In this document: positions 14,960 to 22,669 of the stretch, piece after piece
Layout: every line of letters starts with the position of its first letter
How positions within the stretch are numbered: the stretch's first letter is position 1
Assembly (NCBI GenBank): GCA_023255955.1
Contig: JAGDWD010000003.1
Span: 71,001-107,057 of the forward strand
Source of the DNA: Desulfurococcales archaeon
GTDB lineage: Archaea > Thermoproteota > Thermoprotei_A > Sulfolobales > NBVN01
Length of the DNA: 36,057 bases
Direction: 5' to 3'
The notes under the pieces: generated by a model
The model's database searches: none
What the model saw: the letters and a program-made list of their open reading frames with translations, nothing else
Told to the model about the DNA's origin: nothing
Translations under genes and position numbers: made by a program

Positions 14960-16855
14960 ATGTCTTTAAGAAGGACTATCGGGCTCTCAAGCGGGGTAGC
15001 TCTCTTACTAGGTAACGAAGCAATCGCTAGAGGAGCCCTCGAGGCAGGGATCGGTGTAGCCGCTGCCTATCCGGGCACCCCGTCATCGGAGATAGTGGGC
15101 TCCCTCTACGAGGTAGCTAGTGATGTAGGTATATACGTCGAGTGGTCCACTAACGAGAAAGTAGCTTTCGAGTTATGCTGGGCAGCAGCACTCTCCGGTG
15201 TTAGGGCGTTGACTGCTATGAAGCATGTGGGTCTGAACGTCGCGTCTGATGCCTTGATGAGTAGTGCGTACACCGGGGTTAGGGAGGGCTTCGTCGTGGT
15301 CAGTGCTGACGACCCGTCGATGTGGAGTAGCCAGAATGAGCAGGATAATAGGTTGTATGGCCTCATCTCATATATACCAGTCTTCGAGCCGGAGAACCCT
15401 GAGGAAGCTAAGGAACTAACTAAGTTCTTGTTCGACTTCAGCTCACAGATGGCACACCCAGTTATACTCAGGACGACCACTAGGCTGAGCCACGTGAGAG
15501 GACCCGTCAACCTCGGTCCGATCCCTAAGTCGAGGACTGTGGGGGAGTTCAAGCCTGAGCCTGGCTACGCTCTCCTCCCAAGTAACTCGAGAGTGCGTAG
15601 GCTGGAGCTACTGAGGAAGTGGGAGAGTATTGAGAGGGAGCTGGTTAAGCTACCATTCAACAAGGTCTACGGGGACGGTAAGACCCTGATAGTAGCTGCC
15701 GGTATCTCACATGCCTACGTATCTGAGCTGTTAACTAAATTAGGTCTCGCAGATCGTGTGAGGATACTTAAGCTTGTTAGTGTTTACCCCGTACCTAAGG
15801 ACCTCCTCTTGAAGGCTGTCGACGGGGTCGATAAGGTCGTTGTTATCGAGGAGCTGGAGCCCGTAGTTGAGCTTCAGGTCAGGTCAGTACTGAGTGCTAG
15901 CAAGATCAACGTGGAGGTAGTTGGTAGGGAACTCCATGAGAGAGCTTATGAGGTCACGTTCGAGAAGGTTGAGTCCGTTTTGAGGAGGGTATTTAACCTA
16001 CCATCAACACCAAGAAAGAAGGATAGCGAAGGAGGTCGGGTTAGCATACCTCCGAGACCACCACTCTTCTGCTCAGGATGTCCGTACAGGCCCCTATTCT
16101 TCGAGTTGAGGAGGACAATAAACCAAGCTAGGATTAAGACAGTGTTTGCTGGTGATATTGGTTGCTACAGCTTAGCTTACTACCCACCGTACAGACTTCA
16201 AGATACGTGTGTTGAGATGGGTGGGAGCATAGGTCTGGGCAACGGTTTCTCGAAGGTGTTGGAGGATACTGTGGTGGTTTCAGTTATTGGTGACTCAACG
16301 TTCTACCATGCTGGAATACCCGCCCTCGTGAACGCAGTGTACAATGAGCACCCGCAGATAGTGATGGTTTTAGACAACATGGTTACAGCTATGACGGGGC
16401 ACCAGCCAAGCCCGTCGACTAGGGTCGACGGGAGGTACGTACCGCTAGAGAACCTAGTCAGGGGGGTGGGTGTAGAGCTGGTCTCGGTAGTAGATCCCTA
16501 TGATATAGGGAAGGTTCGTGAGGAGTTCCTCAAGGCAGTTGAGTACGTTAAGACGTCTAGGAAGCCTGCTGTGCTCATCTTTAGGCGGAAGTGTGCCTTA
16601 GTAGCTCTCGACGAGATGCGTGATGCCGGTGAACTGATAGTCCCGTACATCGTGGATCAACAGAAGTGTACAGGTTGCGGGATATGCTACAACTTCTTTG
16701 CCTGCCCAGCCATAGTTAGCGGTGACGATAAGAAAGCACACATAGATCCAGATCTATGTGTCGGTTGCGGTGCCTGCGTACCGGTATGTCCATTCAAGGC
16801 TATAGCACCGTCTAAGCCTGTAGATCAGGGGAGGTTAGCTAAGTACTGGTTCTAG
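14960..16855 (+). CDS. iorA: Indolepyruvate:ferredoxin oxidoreductase, alpha subunit
   Basis: 631 aa. The N-terminal pyrimidine domain (AYPGTPSSEIV, about residues 37-47) and the C-terminal TPP domain with GDIGCYSL, GGSIGLGNG and the GDS...N pyrophosphate/metal motif (VIGDSTFYHAG ... VLDNMVTAMTGHQPSP) are complete. The last 60 residues carry two cluster motifs: CTGCGICYNFFACP and CVGCGACVPVCP. The enzyme oxidatively decarboxylates aryl pyruvates from Trp, Tyr and Phe to aryl acetyl-CoA, reducing ferredoxin. ATG start with no leader predicted. iorB follows after 9 bases. Confidence 0.97.
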   Translation: MSLRRTIGLSSGVALLLGNEAIARGALEAGIGVAAAYPGTPSSEIVGSLYEVASDVGIYVEWSTNEKVAFELCWAAALSGVRALTAMKHVGLNVASDALMSSAYTGVREGFVVVSADDPSMWSSQNEQDNRLYGLISYIPVFEPENPEEAKELTKFLFDFSSQMAHPVILRTTTRLSHVRGPVNLGPIPKSRTVGEFKPEPGYALLPSNSRVRRLELLRKWESIERELVKLPFNKVYGDGKTLIVAAGISHAYVSELLTKLGLADRVRILKLVSVYPVPKDLLLKAVDGVDKVVVIEELEPVVELQVRSVLSASKINVEVVGRELHERAYEVTFEKVESVLRRVFNLPSTPRKKDSEGGRVSIPPRPPLFCSGCPYRPLFFELRRTINQARIKTVFAGDIGCYSLAYYPPYRLQDTCVEMGGSIGLGNGFSKVLEDTVVVSVIGDSTFYHAGIPALVNAVYNEHPQIVMVLDNMVTAMTGHQPSPSTRVDGRYVPLENLVRGVGVELVSVVDPYDIGKVREEFLKAVEYVKTSRKPAVLIFRRKCALVALDEMRDAGELIVPYIVDQQKCTGCGICYNFFACPAIVSGDDKKAHIDPDLCVGCGACVPVCPFKAIAPSKPVDQGRLAKYWF

Positions 16856-16864
16856 GTGATCTAG

Positions 16865-17503
16865 ATGGGTTCCGTGAAGGAACTTAACATAGTTATCACG
16901 GGTGTCGGAGGTCAGGGACAGCTCTTCCTATCGAGGCTGATTGCTGAGACCTTCCTCAGATATGGGGTCCCGTCAATGATTGCTGAGACACATGGTATGA
17001 GTCAGAGAGGGGGTAGTGTGATAGTTCACGTGAGGGTAGGTAAAGATGTTAGAGCACCGCTAATACCTGAGGGCCGTGCTGACATCATGTTAGGGATGGA
17101 GCTCATCGAAGCAGTTAGATATGTAGGTTACGTCAGGGAGAGAGGGATCGTGCTTGCTAACGATAAGGTGATAGTACCCCCAGGACAGCAAGTAAAGATC
17201 GGTAGGGACGTCCTCATCGACTATCTCTCAAGTAGACCGATCAGACTCTTCCTTATCCCGTCATCAAGCCGCGCGGCAAGCCTGGGAATACCACTATCAG
17301 CTAACATCCACATGTTCGGTGCCTTAGTAGCTGTCCTCGAACTCGCAGGAGTTTTCGACGCTGAAGTAGATTCGTTAGTAGAGACCCTACTACCGAGGAG
17401 ATTCTTAGCTCAAAACACTGCTATATACAGATTAGGGAAGGAAGACCTGAAATCCATAGTAAACCCAGCTAGCTTAGCAGAGATACAAGAACTTTTTAGT
17501 TGA
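16865..17503 (+). CDS. iorB: Indolepyruvate:ferredoxin oxidoreductase, beta subunit
   Basis: 212 aa, gamma domain of the 2-oxoacid oxidoreductases. GVGGQGQLFLSRLIAE near the N-terminus and ETHGMSQRGGSVIVHVR are diagnostic. It pairs with IorA in an alpha2beta2 enzyme of amino-acid fermentation. ATG start 9 bases after iorA. The 195 bases after its stop (17504-17698) hold no gene I recognise. Confidence 0.96.
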   Translation: MGSVKELNIVITGVGGQGQLFLSRLIAETFLRYGVPSMIAETHGMSQRGGSVIVHVRVGKDVRAPLIPEGRADIMLGMELIEAVRYVGYVRERGIVLANDKVIVPPGQQVKIGRDVLIDYLSSRPIRLFLIPSSSRAASLGIPLSANIHMFGALVAVLELAGVFDAEVDSLVETLLPRRFLAQNTAIYRLGKEDLKSIVNPASLAEIQELFS

Positions 17504-17698
17504 CCACTCCCCACCCTTTAGTAAGTTCACTGACTCCCCGCATCTACTCCGGCACACCCTCCATCTACGGAACGACCAAGACGTCGGAGACCTACCCTAA
17601 ATTCTCTGAACCTTCTAATACGAGATATTACTTACACTATTCTACATATTAAGTATTTAAAAACAGCATATGTGAGTATTATTTAAACTTACTGTAGA

Positions 17699-17950
17699 CT
17701 AGCTTTTACCTATAATAGCGTAATCAACTACGATCATCGTAGTAGTGCTTTTTACGTGTGGTATCCTCCGGATCTTGTTTATTATTATATCCCTTATTTC
17801 ATCATGGGATTGAGCCTCAATAATTACTACAATATCGTACACACCATAAGTCTCATAAACATGCCTCACACCCTCTATAGCCTTTAAAGCGTTGAAGACC
17901 TCGGACTCACTACCAATTTCGGTGTTTATAAGTACTATAGCGGTGGGCAC
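17699..17950 (-). CDS. Stand-alone Lrp/AsnC effector-binding (RAM) domain protein
   Basis: 83 aa, only the alpha/beta RAM domain of Lrp/AsnC regulators: TAIVLINTEIGSESEVFNAL, VRHVYETYGVYDIVVIIEA, IINKIRRIPHVKSTTTMIVV. The helix-turn-helix half is absent and the length fits a natural single-domain protein, not a truncation. Such proteins bind amino acids or pair with full-length Lrp proteins. It converges on iorAB, so a sensing role in amino-acid breakdown is plausible but inferred. GTG start with GGGGGTT leader. Confidence 0.88.
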   Translation of the reverse strand: MPTAIVLINTEIGSESEVFNALKAIEGVRHVYETYGVYDIVVIIEAQSHDEIRDIIINKIRRIPHVKSTTTMIVVDYAIIGKS

Positions 17951-18321
17951 TTAACCCCCTATACATTATTCTTGTTAAACTTTAAATATTGTGTTGCTAT
18001 CTTCGAGTCCGAGCATTTAGTTGCTATCTAACTGTCATCCCTCAATGTCCCACCCTCATAGTTTATGTATTTGTTGACTCTAAGAACTCCTTACGTATCG
18101 GTGGTACAACTACCCCTAGAGGGGATTCACCGGTCATATGGCCACGGAGAGCTAGTTAGTTCTAAAACTTCGAATGCACCCCCACCCCAACCGGTAAACC
18201 CGCCGCAACCTACACTAAACAACAAGCAACGAGACAGCTCGCTTGAGAATTCACTTACTGTCGTCTAGGCCGTTAAATAAGCTAGCACTTAATAATCTCT
18301 AGATATTACTGCAGTATTGGG
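17951..18321 (+). other. 371-base stretch without a recognised gene
   Basis: It holds the promoter of the RAM-domain gene at its left (A/T-rich, about 17970-17985) and of tRNA-Leu at its right (CTTAATAAT, about 18287-18295). A 67-codon open frame at 18065..18268 has proline/asparagine-rich low-complexity content, no start signal and no family likeness, so I do not call it. No C/D or H/ACA pattern was found. Confidence 0.5.
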
Positions 18322-18430
18322 GCGGGGGTGCCCGAGCCAGGTCAAAGGGGGCGGGCTCAAGACCTTCCAGCACGGGTGTGGAGAGACCCGCTGGCGTAGG
18401 CCTGCGTGGGTTCGAATCCCACCCCCCGCA
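18322..18430 (+). tRNA. tRNA-Leu(CAA) with a 24-nt intron
   Basis: Acceptor GCGGGGG (18322-18328) pairs with CCCCCGC (18423-18429), discriminator A18430. Anticodon stem GCGGG (18351-18355) pairs with CCCGC (18387-18391). The loop reads C-U-CAA-G-[intron]-A, giving anticodon CAA (18358-18360). The intron is 18362-18385, between positions 37 and 38, the canonical archaeal site cut by the splicing endonuclease. The long variable arm (CTGGCGTAGGCCTGC region) fits a class II leucine tRNA. The T arm is GTGGG-TTCGAAT-CCCAC. CCA is not encoded. Confidence 0.95.
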
Positions 18431-18435
18431 CTACC

Positions 18436-18813
18436 CTACTTCTTCTCCTCTCTAGCTACTTGCTTGAGTCTTCTAGCTCTCTCAAGTACTTCAAGCCATT
18501 TCTCTAGGTATGTTAGTAACTTAATCTCGTCGTCTTCTAGGTCTTCCTTGCTTACAGCATCCAAGATCTTATTTATTCTATCTGTAGCTAACAGCTCTAA
18601 CCTGTCTAGCACAAACTGAGAACGTACCTCCACAGCTTCTGAGTCAGATCTAACTACCCTAACACTCCCATGTACCGGACAGACTATCTCCCCTGATCTC
18701 AACTTGAATAGGGGTGTACTACATATGGGACAAGCAATATCCAGCATGACAGCCCCACTCCTCATCAGCTCCGACATCTTCTTAACGACCTCATCTCTTC
18801 TCAACATCTTCAC
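18436..18813 (-). CDS. UPF0148 / autoantigen p27-like zinc protein
   Basis: 125 aa. MSELMRSGAVMLDIACPICSTPLFKLRSGEIVCPVHG is the family signature: a helix, then a zinc ribbon with CPIC (about 28-31) and CPVHG (about 46-50). A long charged helix to the C-terminus ends in REEKK. Conserved in archaea and related to the eukaryotic Sjogren/scleroderma autoantigen p27 (ZNRD2). The biochemical role is unknown. It runs towards tRNA-Leu, with 5 bases between. Confidence 0.9.
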   Translation of the reverse strand: MKMLRRDEVVKKMSELMRSGAVMLDIACPICSTPLFKLRSGEIVCPVHGSVRVVRSDSEAVEVRSQFVLDRLELLATDRINKILDAVSKEDLEDDEIKLLTYLEKWLEVLERARRLKQVAREEKK

Positions 18814-19000
18814 CCCCTAAGCACGCCTTAAAGAGTTAATTAAGTTTACCCGAAATGTAGGTAAAGACGATTAGAACATGCTACATTAGCTGTTCGTTGG
18901 GGTATCTATGTTGTAGATAGAACTCCTCATCGATTACCGGGCAGTAGCAGTTAACTAGTGGAGGTCGAGCTTCCTGGTAAGCATATAAGTTGCTAGCTCA

Positions 19001-19336
19001 TTGAAAGTTGGTGAGAGTTTGGAGCCGTCTCTTACTGATATACTTTCTAATACCAAGGTCTTAGCAACTATCGCGATACAGCTCCTGCTTGGATTGGGTC
19101 TAGGCTATATATCGGTGAAAGCCCTCAAGTACATCCTAGCATTCATAGCGATACTAGTTCTAGGCTCCTTCCTATCAGTTTGGTCTTTAGGAGGCTCGAT
19201 AGAGGAAACCTTGGGCATCTTCGGTGAGCTTGCTGGTACCATGAAGAACCTCCTACTACTCCTCGGTATAATGGCTGTGGGGCCTGTATCTGTGGGGTTC
19301 ATAGTGGGGGTTCTGCTAGGGATCTTAAGAAAGTAA
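19001..19336 (+). CDS. Small membrane protein, possibly FUN14-like
   Basis: 111 aa with two or three hydrophobic helices: TIAIQLLLGLGLGYISVKALKYILAFIAILVLGSFLSVW, then NLLLLLGIMAVGPVSVGFIVGVLLG. Glycine-rich helices and a closing GFIVGVLLG recall the FUN14 family, which is frequent in archaea, but the match is by eye and weak. TTG at 19001 is the first start. TTG at 19019 suits a leaderless transcript better, given the TATA box CATATAAG at about 18982-18989. Function is unknown. Confidence 0.65.
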   Translation: MKVGESLEPSLTDILSNTKVLATIAIQLLLGLGLGYISVKALKYILAFIAILVLGSFLSVWSLGGSIEETLGIFGELAGTMKNLLLLLGIMAVGPVSVGFIVGVLLGILRK

Positions 19337-19385
19337 GTTACGTAGGGGATTTCCTTAAAATAAGTATGTTTTATTATATGTTTGA

Positions 19386-19602
19386 CTGGCATCTACAGCC
19401 TCTACGAGTTCGGGGTTTGCTGTTGCTGGTAGTGATTTCGAGGAGCGTGGTTGTGTCGGGGCTAGGATTTCCGCGGTATATACATTCCTGGCCCTACGCA
19501 GGGTAGGGGTGGCGGTTCGGGGACAGGCCGCGGCTAAGCCCCTAGGAGGGGATGTAGCTATAATCCCTCGCAAGGAACCCCACCCTTGAGCGGGGAGGAG
19601 TT
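19386..19602 (+). pseudogene. TnpB (IS605 family) C-terminal relic with right-end hairpin
   Basis: One open frame without a start codon (after TGA 19383-19385, to TGA 19587-19589) reads SSGFAVAGSDFEERGCVGARISAVY and then a long R/G/A tail ending PRKEPHP. SDFEERGCVGARI lines up with the TnpB pattern CGFEEDRDxVGARNI, with the zinc-ribbon cysteines and the RuvC Asp lost. It runs directly into AAGGAACCCCACCCTTGAGCGGGGAGGAG (19572-19600), the usual right end of such elements. GC content is much higher than in the flanks. The upstream two-thirds of the gene is gone. No TnpA is present. Confidence 0.65.
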
Positions 19603-19654
19603 AGACACTGAATTTCTCCTATCCGAGCTTATTAGTTCTTAACTCCTTCTTAGG

Positions 19655-21157
19655 TTGGGTGCTGGAGGTAAGTTGAGGGAGGCTGCTGAGGTGCGAGTGC
19701 TGTGGAGTAACCTCTACAAAGTTAGGACGATATTTGCGGCATACCACGATGTTAGTGAGAGCTATAAGACCTACAGGTTTCTCTCTATTTTAGCTAAGTA
19801 CTCGTCAGACATCTACGAGCTGATGCTTGATCCACATGAGAGGAACTCAGGGCTTTTCTTAAGGATAAAGTACAACAAGAAGATCAACCCCGGTATCTTA
19901 GCGCATGTAAACCTCCTCGCAGCTATGGATATCATCTCCGAGCTCGTGGACAATATAAGCCAGACCGGAGAATTCACGTCAGTTCTTTTAGCAACCTACA
20001 GATCTCCCAACCCAGAGGACCTAGTGTCATGCTCACTTACGTTCAGTCGTGGTGCGGCTCCTGGTACTAGGCTTAAGCCAGCCGGTATAGTGATAGTTAA
20101 CGGATACATACCGGACTCGCAGAAAGCTGTAAAGGTATCGAGGTCCTTAGTCAAGGAGGCTCAGAAAGCTCTCGAAGAGACTGTCAGCATATATAAGAGA
20201 GACTACCTGGAAGTTGTTAGGAACGTGGGGCTTCTAGGGGCGAAGCCCATAGCCTTCATAGCAGTGCAGAGCAGGGCTGTAAACGTTGAGGAGATAAGGG
20301 CTGTGGTAAGTGATGGTAATGAGTATAGGGAAATTAAGATACCTGTCAGAAATCCTGCGTGGTCAGTTAACGACCTCCCACCAAAGATAGTTGAGGAAAT
20401 TAAGCTGATCCTCATAGATCCGTTTAAGAACGGGCTGTCGTTCGCGGCTAAGGGTACCTTCATCACCGGACCTCCAGGAGTTGGGAAATCTGTGATGGCT
20501 GAGGCTATAGCTAACGCTCTAGGGCTTAGGGTCGTCGAGCTCAAGCCATTCACATATAGATCTATGTGGTACGGAGCTACTGAGAAGATGTTGAACGCCA
20601 TCCTCAACCAGGTCTATAAGAGGAAGAAGGAGGTTGCGATAGTGATAGATGATGCTGAGTTCCTCTCATCTAGGAAGTACACAATACATGAGGCACACCT
20701 AAGTGAGCTATCAACGATTCTATACCACCTCCAGAGGGTTGATAGACCTTTCACTATCCTCACAGCAAATAACCCAGACTTGATAGACCCGGCCCTACTG
20801 AGACCTGGTAGGGTCGACGTAGCTATAGTTGTTGGATATCCCGATAAGGAAATGCGGAGGAAGGCGGCCGTGAGAAACATAGAGAGGTATAAGGTGAGGC
20901 TATCTAGTAGTAACGTAGTTGACTACATAGTGAAGACTTCATCGTGGTATTCACTAGCTGAGCTCGACGCTTTGATTAGACTAGCTGCTAGTAAGGGCGG
21001 CGGGTTGATAGGGGTAGACGAGGTCGAGTGGGCGAGGAAGAGGATAGTTGTCTCGCCATCGGAGAGGAGGAACATACAGGAGTACCTGAAGTGGTGGTCA
21101 ACTAAGATTCAGGGAATAGTAATCACCTACATACCTACCGAGCAGGAGATAGAGTAG
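19655..21157 (+). CDS. AAA family ATPase with an unrecognised N-terminal domain
   Basis: 500 aa. The N-terminal 250 residues are not recognised. The AAA module has Walker A GPPGVGKS (about residue 272), Walker B IVIDDAE (about 328), sensor 1 ILTANN, and arginine-finger/sensor region ALLRPGRVDVAIVVGYPD, then a helical lid. The single module and the LLRPGRVD motif place it among classical AAA unfoldases or remodelling ATPases (proteasomal ATPase/Vps4 neighbourhood). I cannot assign a substrate. The C-terminal YLKWWSTKIQGIVITYIPTEQ follows the lid. TTG start at 19655, about 25 bases after a TATA-like CTTATTAG (leaderless). marC follows 8 bases later. Confidence 0.85.
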   Translation: MGAGGKLREAAEVRVLWSNLYKVRTIFAAYHDVSESYKTYRFLSILAKYSSDIYELMLDPHERNSGLFLRIKYNKKINPGILAHVNLLAAMDIISELVDNISQTGEFTSVLLATYRSPNPEDLVSCSLTFSRGAAPGTRLKPAGIVIVNGYIPDSQKAVKVSRSLVKEAQKALEETVSIYKRDYLEVVRNVGLLGAKPIAFIAVQSRAVNVEEIRAVVSDGNEYREIKIPVRNPAWSVNDLPPKIVEEIKLILIDPFKNGLSFAAKGTFITGPPGVGKSVMAEAIANALGLRVVELKPFTYRSMWYGATEKMLNAILNQVYKRKKEVAIVIDDAEFLSSRKYTIHEAHLSELSTILYHLQRVDRPFTILTANNPDLIDPALLRPGRVDVAIVVGYPDKEMRRKAAVRNIERYKVRLSSSNVVDYIVKTSSWYSLAELDALIRLAASKGGGLIGVDEVEWARKRIVVSPSERRNIQEYLKWWSTKIQGIVITYIPTEQEIE

Positions 21158-21276
21158 GCACTAACATGTCCCTATCTGACCTCATACCTTTCAGGGAGTA
21201 TGTCTCCATATCCATATCGTTATTCGCCATAATGGACCCGCTTGCTGCTATACCGACTCTGATCTCCTACATAGGG

Positions 21277-21592
21277 GCTGTTCTGTTTTTGATTAGTGGG
21301 TGTTGGGTTATGTTTTTGTGATTGGTTGTTTTATGCCGCTGTGTTCTGGGGTTACATGTTAAACTTATTAACTTCATTCCTATAAGTAGCTTGGACACCC
21401 CGCTGAGTGATGGGAGCAATGCTCCGAGCTCTGCGGGGTTAAGCGTAGATGTGTCCCGCGTTCCGTTCGGGACGAACGCCACCCATGACCCGTAGGGATA
21501 GGTAGATCCCTGCGAGTGAGGTGGAAGTCCCTAGATGTGATGAATAAACATAAACCCACATCAGCGAGCATCTAGGGACAAACGGTAGCGCA
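21277..21592 (-). mobile_element. 316-bp non-coding element inserted in marC
   Basis: Bounded precisely by the restored marC frame. It has no transposase gene, no obvious target-site duplication and no terminal inverted repeats. It is strongly structured: a hairpin ACCCCGC (21397-21403) / GCGGGGT (21433-21439) enclosing further paired arms; two mutually exclusive stems GTCCC/GGGAC (21453-21457/21469-21473) and GCGTTC/GAACGC (21458-21463/21474-21479); and an 11-bp inverted repeat GTCCCTAGATG/CATCTAGGGAC (21527-21537/21569-21579). The last 90 bases on the left are T/G-rich. A small, coding-free, hairpin-rich insertion resembles a MITE or IS605-derived non-autonomous element. The strand given is the one favoured by wobble-pair evidence. 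Confidence 0.72.
21507..21583 (-). repeat. Hairpin repeat, copy 1 (inside the marC insertion)
   Basis: About 77 bases shared with 22199-22275: CCTGCG, GTGGAAG, CCCTAGA, GATGA, TAAACATAAAC, then GAGCATCTAGGGACAAAC. The 11-bp arms are perfectly complementary in this copy. Confidence 0.8.
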
Positions 21593-22198
21593 GATCTGGG
21601 AGGTAGGAATCTTGACACCGTGATCAGGCAGGCTGTGAATAAGGCTTCCGTGGCTATGGTTATCCTCGTCACGCTCTTCTCCCTCGCTGGAGAGCTCATC
21701 CTCCGAGCATTTAACGTAAGCATCGAGTCTCTGAAAGTAGCTGGTGGGATATTACTCATCGTGCTGGCAATCAACATGCTTATGGCTAAAGAGAAGGAGG
21801 AAGTTGAGAAAGGGGACTTCGCGATAGTCCCGATCGCGACACCCCTCATAATAGGTCCCGGAACGATGAGTACCCTGATAGTATACTCGAGAGTATATGG
21901 GCCACTCACAACACTTATAGGAGCTTACATAGCTATAGGACTGACCTACCTCATTCTTAGATATTCATACGTAATGTTCAAGTACCTAGGCACCTCAGTA
22001 CTTAAGGGTCTAGGTAAGTTCATGTCGATAATAGTGGCTGCCATAGCAGTTGAATTAATGGTAGGCGGCCTCAAAGATCTAGGTCTTCTCCTAGTAGGTG
22101 GGTAGCTCTAGAAGCTGTGTAAGTCTCTACGTACTCGAACATTGATCTAACAAGTTCTAGCATCCTAACTATAACTGTAGTGGTGTACTTAGATGAAA

Positions 22199-22275
22199 TT
22201 CCTGCGGACGATGTGGAAGCCCCTAGACGCGATGAGTAAACATAAACTAATGTTAATGAGCATCTAGGGACAAAC
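22199..22275 (-). repeat. Hairpin repeat, copy 2 (after marC)
   Basis: It shares most bases with copy 1 but without the rest of the 316-bp element. Arms are GCCCCTAGACG (22219-22229) and CATCTAGGGAC (22261-22271). The two changed bases leave A-C mismatches on the plus strand but G-U wobble pairs if the minus strand is the RNA. Otherwise the 252-base gap 22106-22357 holds only the promoter of the next gene (T/A-rich, about 22305-22335). Confidence 0.75.
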
Positions 22276-22360
22276 TGAAAGTCAGGCGGGAAATTTTCCA
22301 TAAATTTTCCATATAGATTTAAAAACTCCATAAATAGGGATGCTTTAGAGGTAGGTATTG

Positions 22361-22669
22361 GTGAAAATTAATGTATCTCGTCTCCTAGCAGTGTTTTCGA
22401 TAGCCCTTGCCCTCTTAAACCTTGCGATGCTCGCGTGCTTTATCTCCGAGAACGCTAGGCTTAGGGAGGCTATTGAGGCGGAGCGCTCACTTTATGAGGA
22501 AACCTCTCGGCTTTGTGCGGAGGAGCGGAGCAGATATGAGGAACTGTATAAGGTTCTTATGGTGATCCTCGAAGAGAATGAAGAGATTAAAGAGATCTTC
22601 ATGAGCTTAAACGGCAATGTAGTTGTCCCGCAGAATTACACAGCTATTTTAGAGCGTGAAGGGCCGTGA
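22361..22669 (+). CDS. Single-pass membrane protein with extracytoplasmic coiled coil, unknown
   Basis: 102 aa from GTG 22361 (8 bases after GAGGT at 22348-22352). TTG at 22358 is an alternative. One N-terminal membrane helix (LLAVFSIALALLNLAMLACFI), then about 55 residues of charged heptad-like helix rich in Glu and Arg (ENARLREAIEAERSLYEETSRL, LEENEEIKEIF), then a short tail with an N-x-T site (NYTAI). The stop overlaps the next gene's start (GTGA). The next protein has the same N-terminal plan, so the two probably pair through their coiled coils. No family recognised. Confidence 0.75.
   Translation: MKINVSRLLAVFSIALALLNLAMLACFISENARLREAIEAERSLYEETSRLCAEERSRYEELYKVLMVILEENEEIKEIFMSLNGNVVVPQNYTAILEREGP

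Larger units (their letters stand above)
21166..22105 (+). pseudogene. marC: MarC-family membrane protein gene, split by an insertion
   Basis: The 5' part (ATG 21166 to 21276) encodes 37 residues including the MarC motif SLFAIMDPLAAIPTLISYIG. The 3' part resumes at 21593 as DLGGRNLDTVIRQAVNKAS and runs to TAG 22105 through ILLIVLAINMLMAKEKEE, FAIVPIATPLIIGPGTMSTLIVYS and later helices. Joining GGG (21274-21276) to GAT (21593) restores a continuous MarC-like reading frame. Between them lie 316 foreign bases that shift frame and add stops. An internal start (for example GTG 21620) could still give a truncated membrane protein. MarC proteins are integral membrane proteins of unclear transport role. 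Confidence 0.85.

Noticed and set aside
18065-18268. 67-codon plus-strand frame upstream of tRNA-Leu
   Set aside because: Low-complexity proline/asparagine content, no start signal, no family likeness.
21453-21479. H-type pseudoknot in the marC insertion
   Set aside because: The interleaved stems leave no loop bases to cross the helices, so a classical pseudoknot is not feasible; listed instead as alternative stems.
21439-21909. Minus-strand frame across the marC 3' half and the insertion
   Set aside because: It spans the insertion boundary and is antisense to conserved MarC. Likeness between the two repeat copies in this frame is explained by nucleotide conservation of the hairpin.
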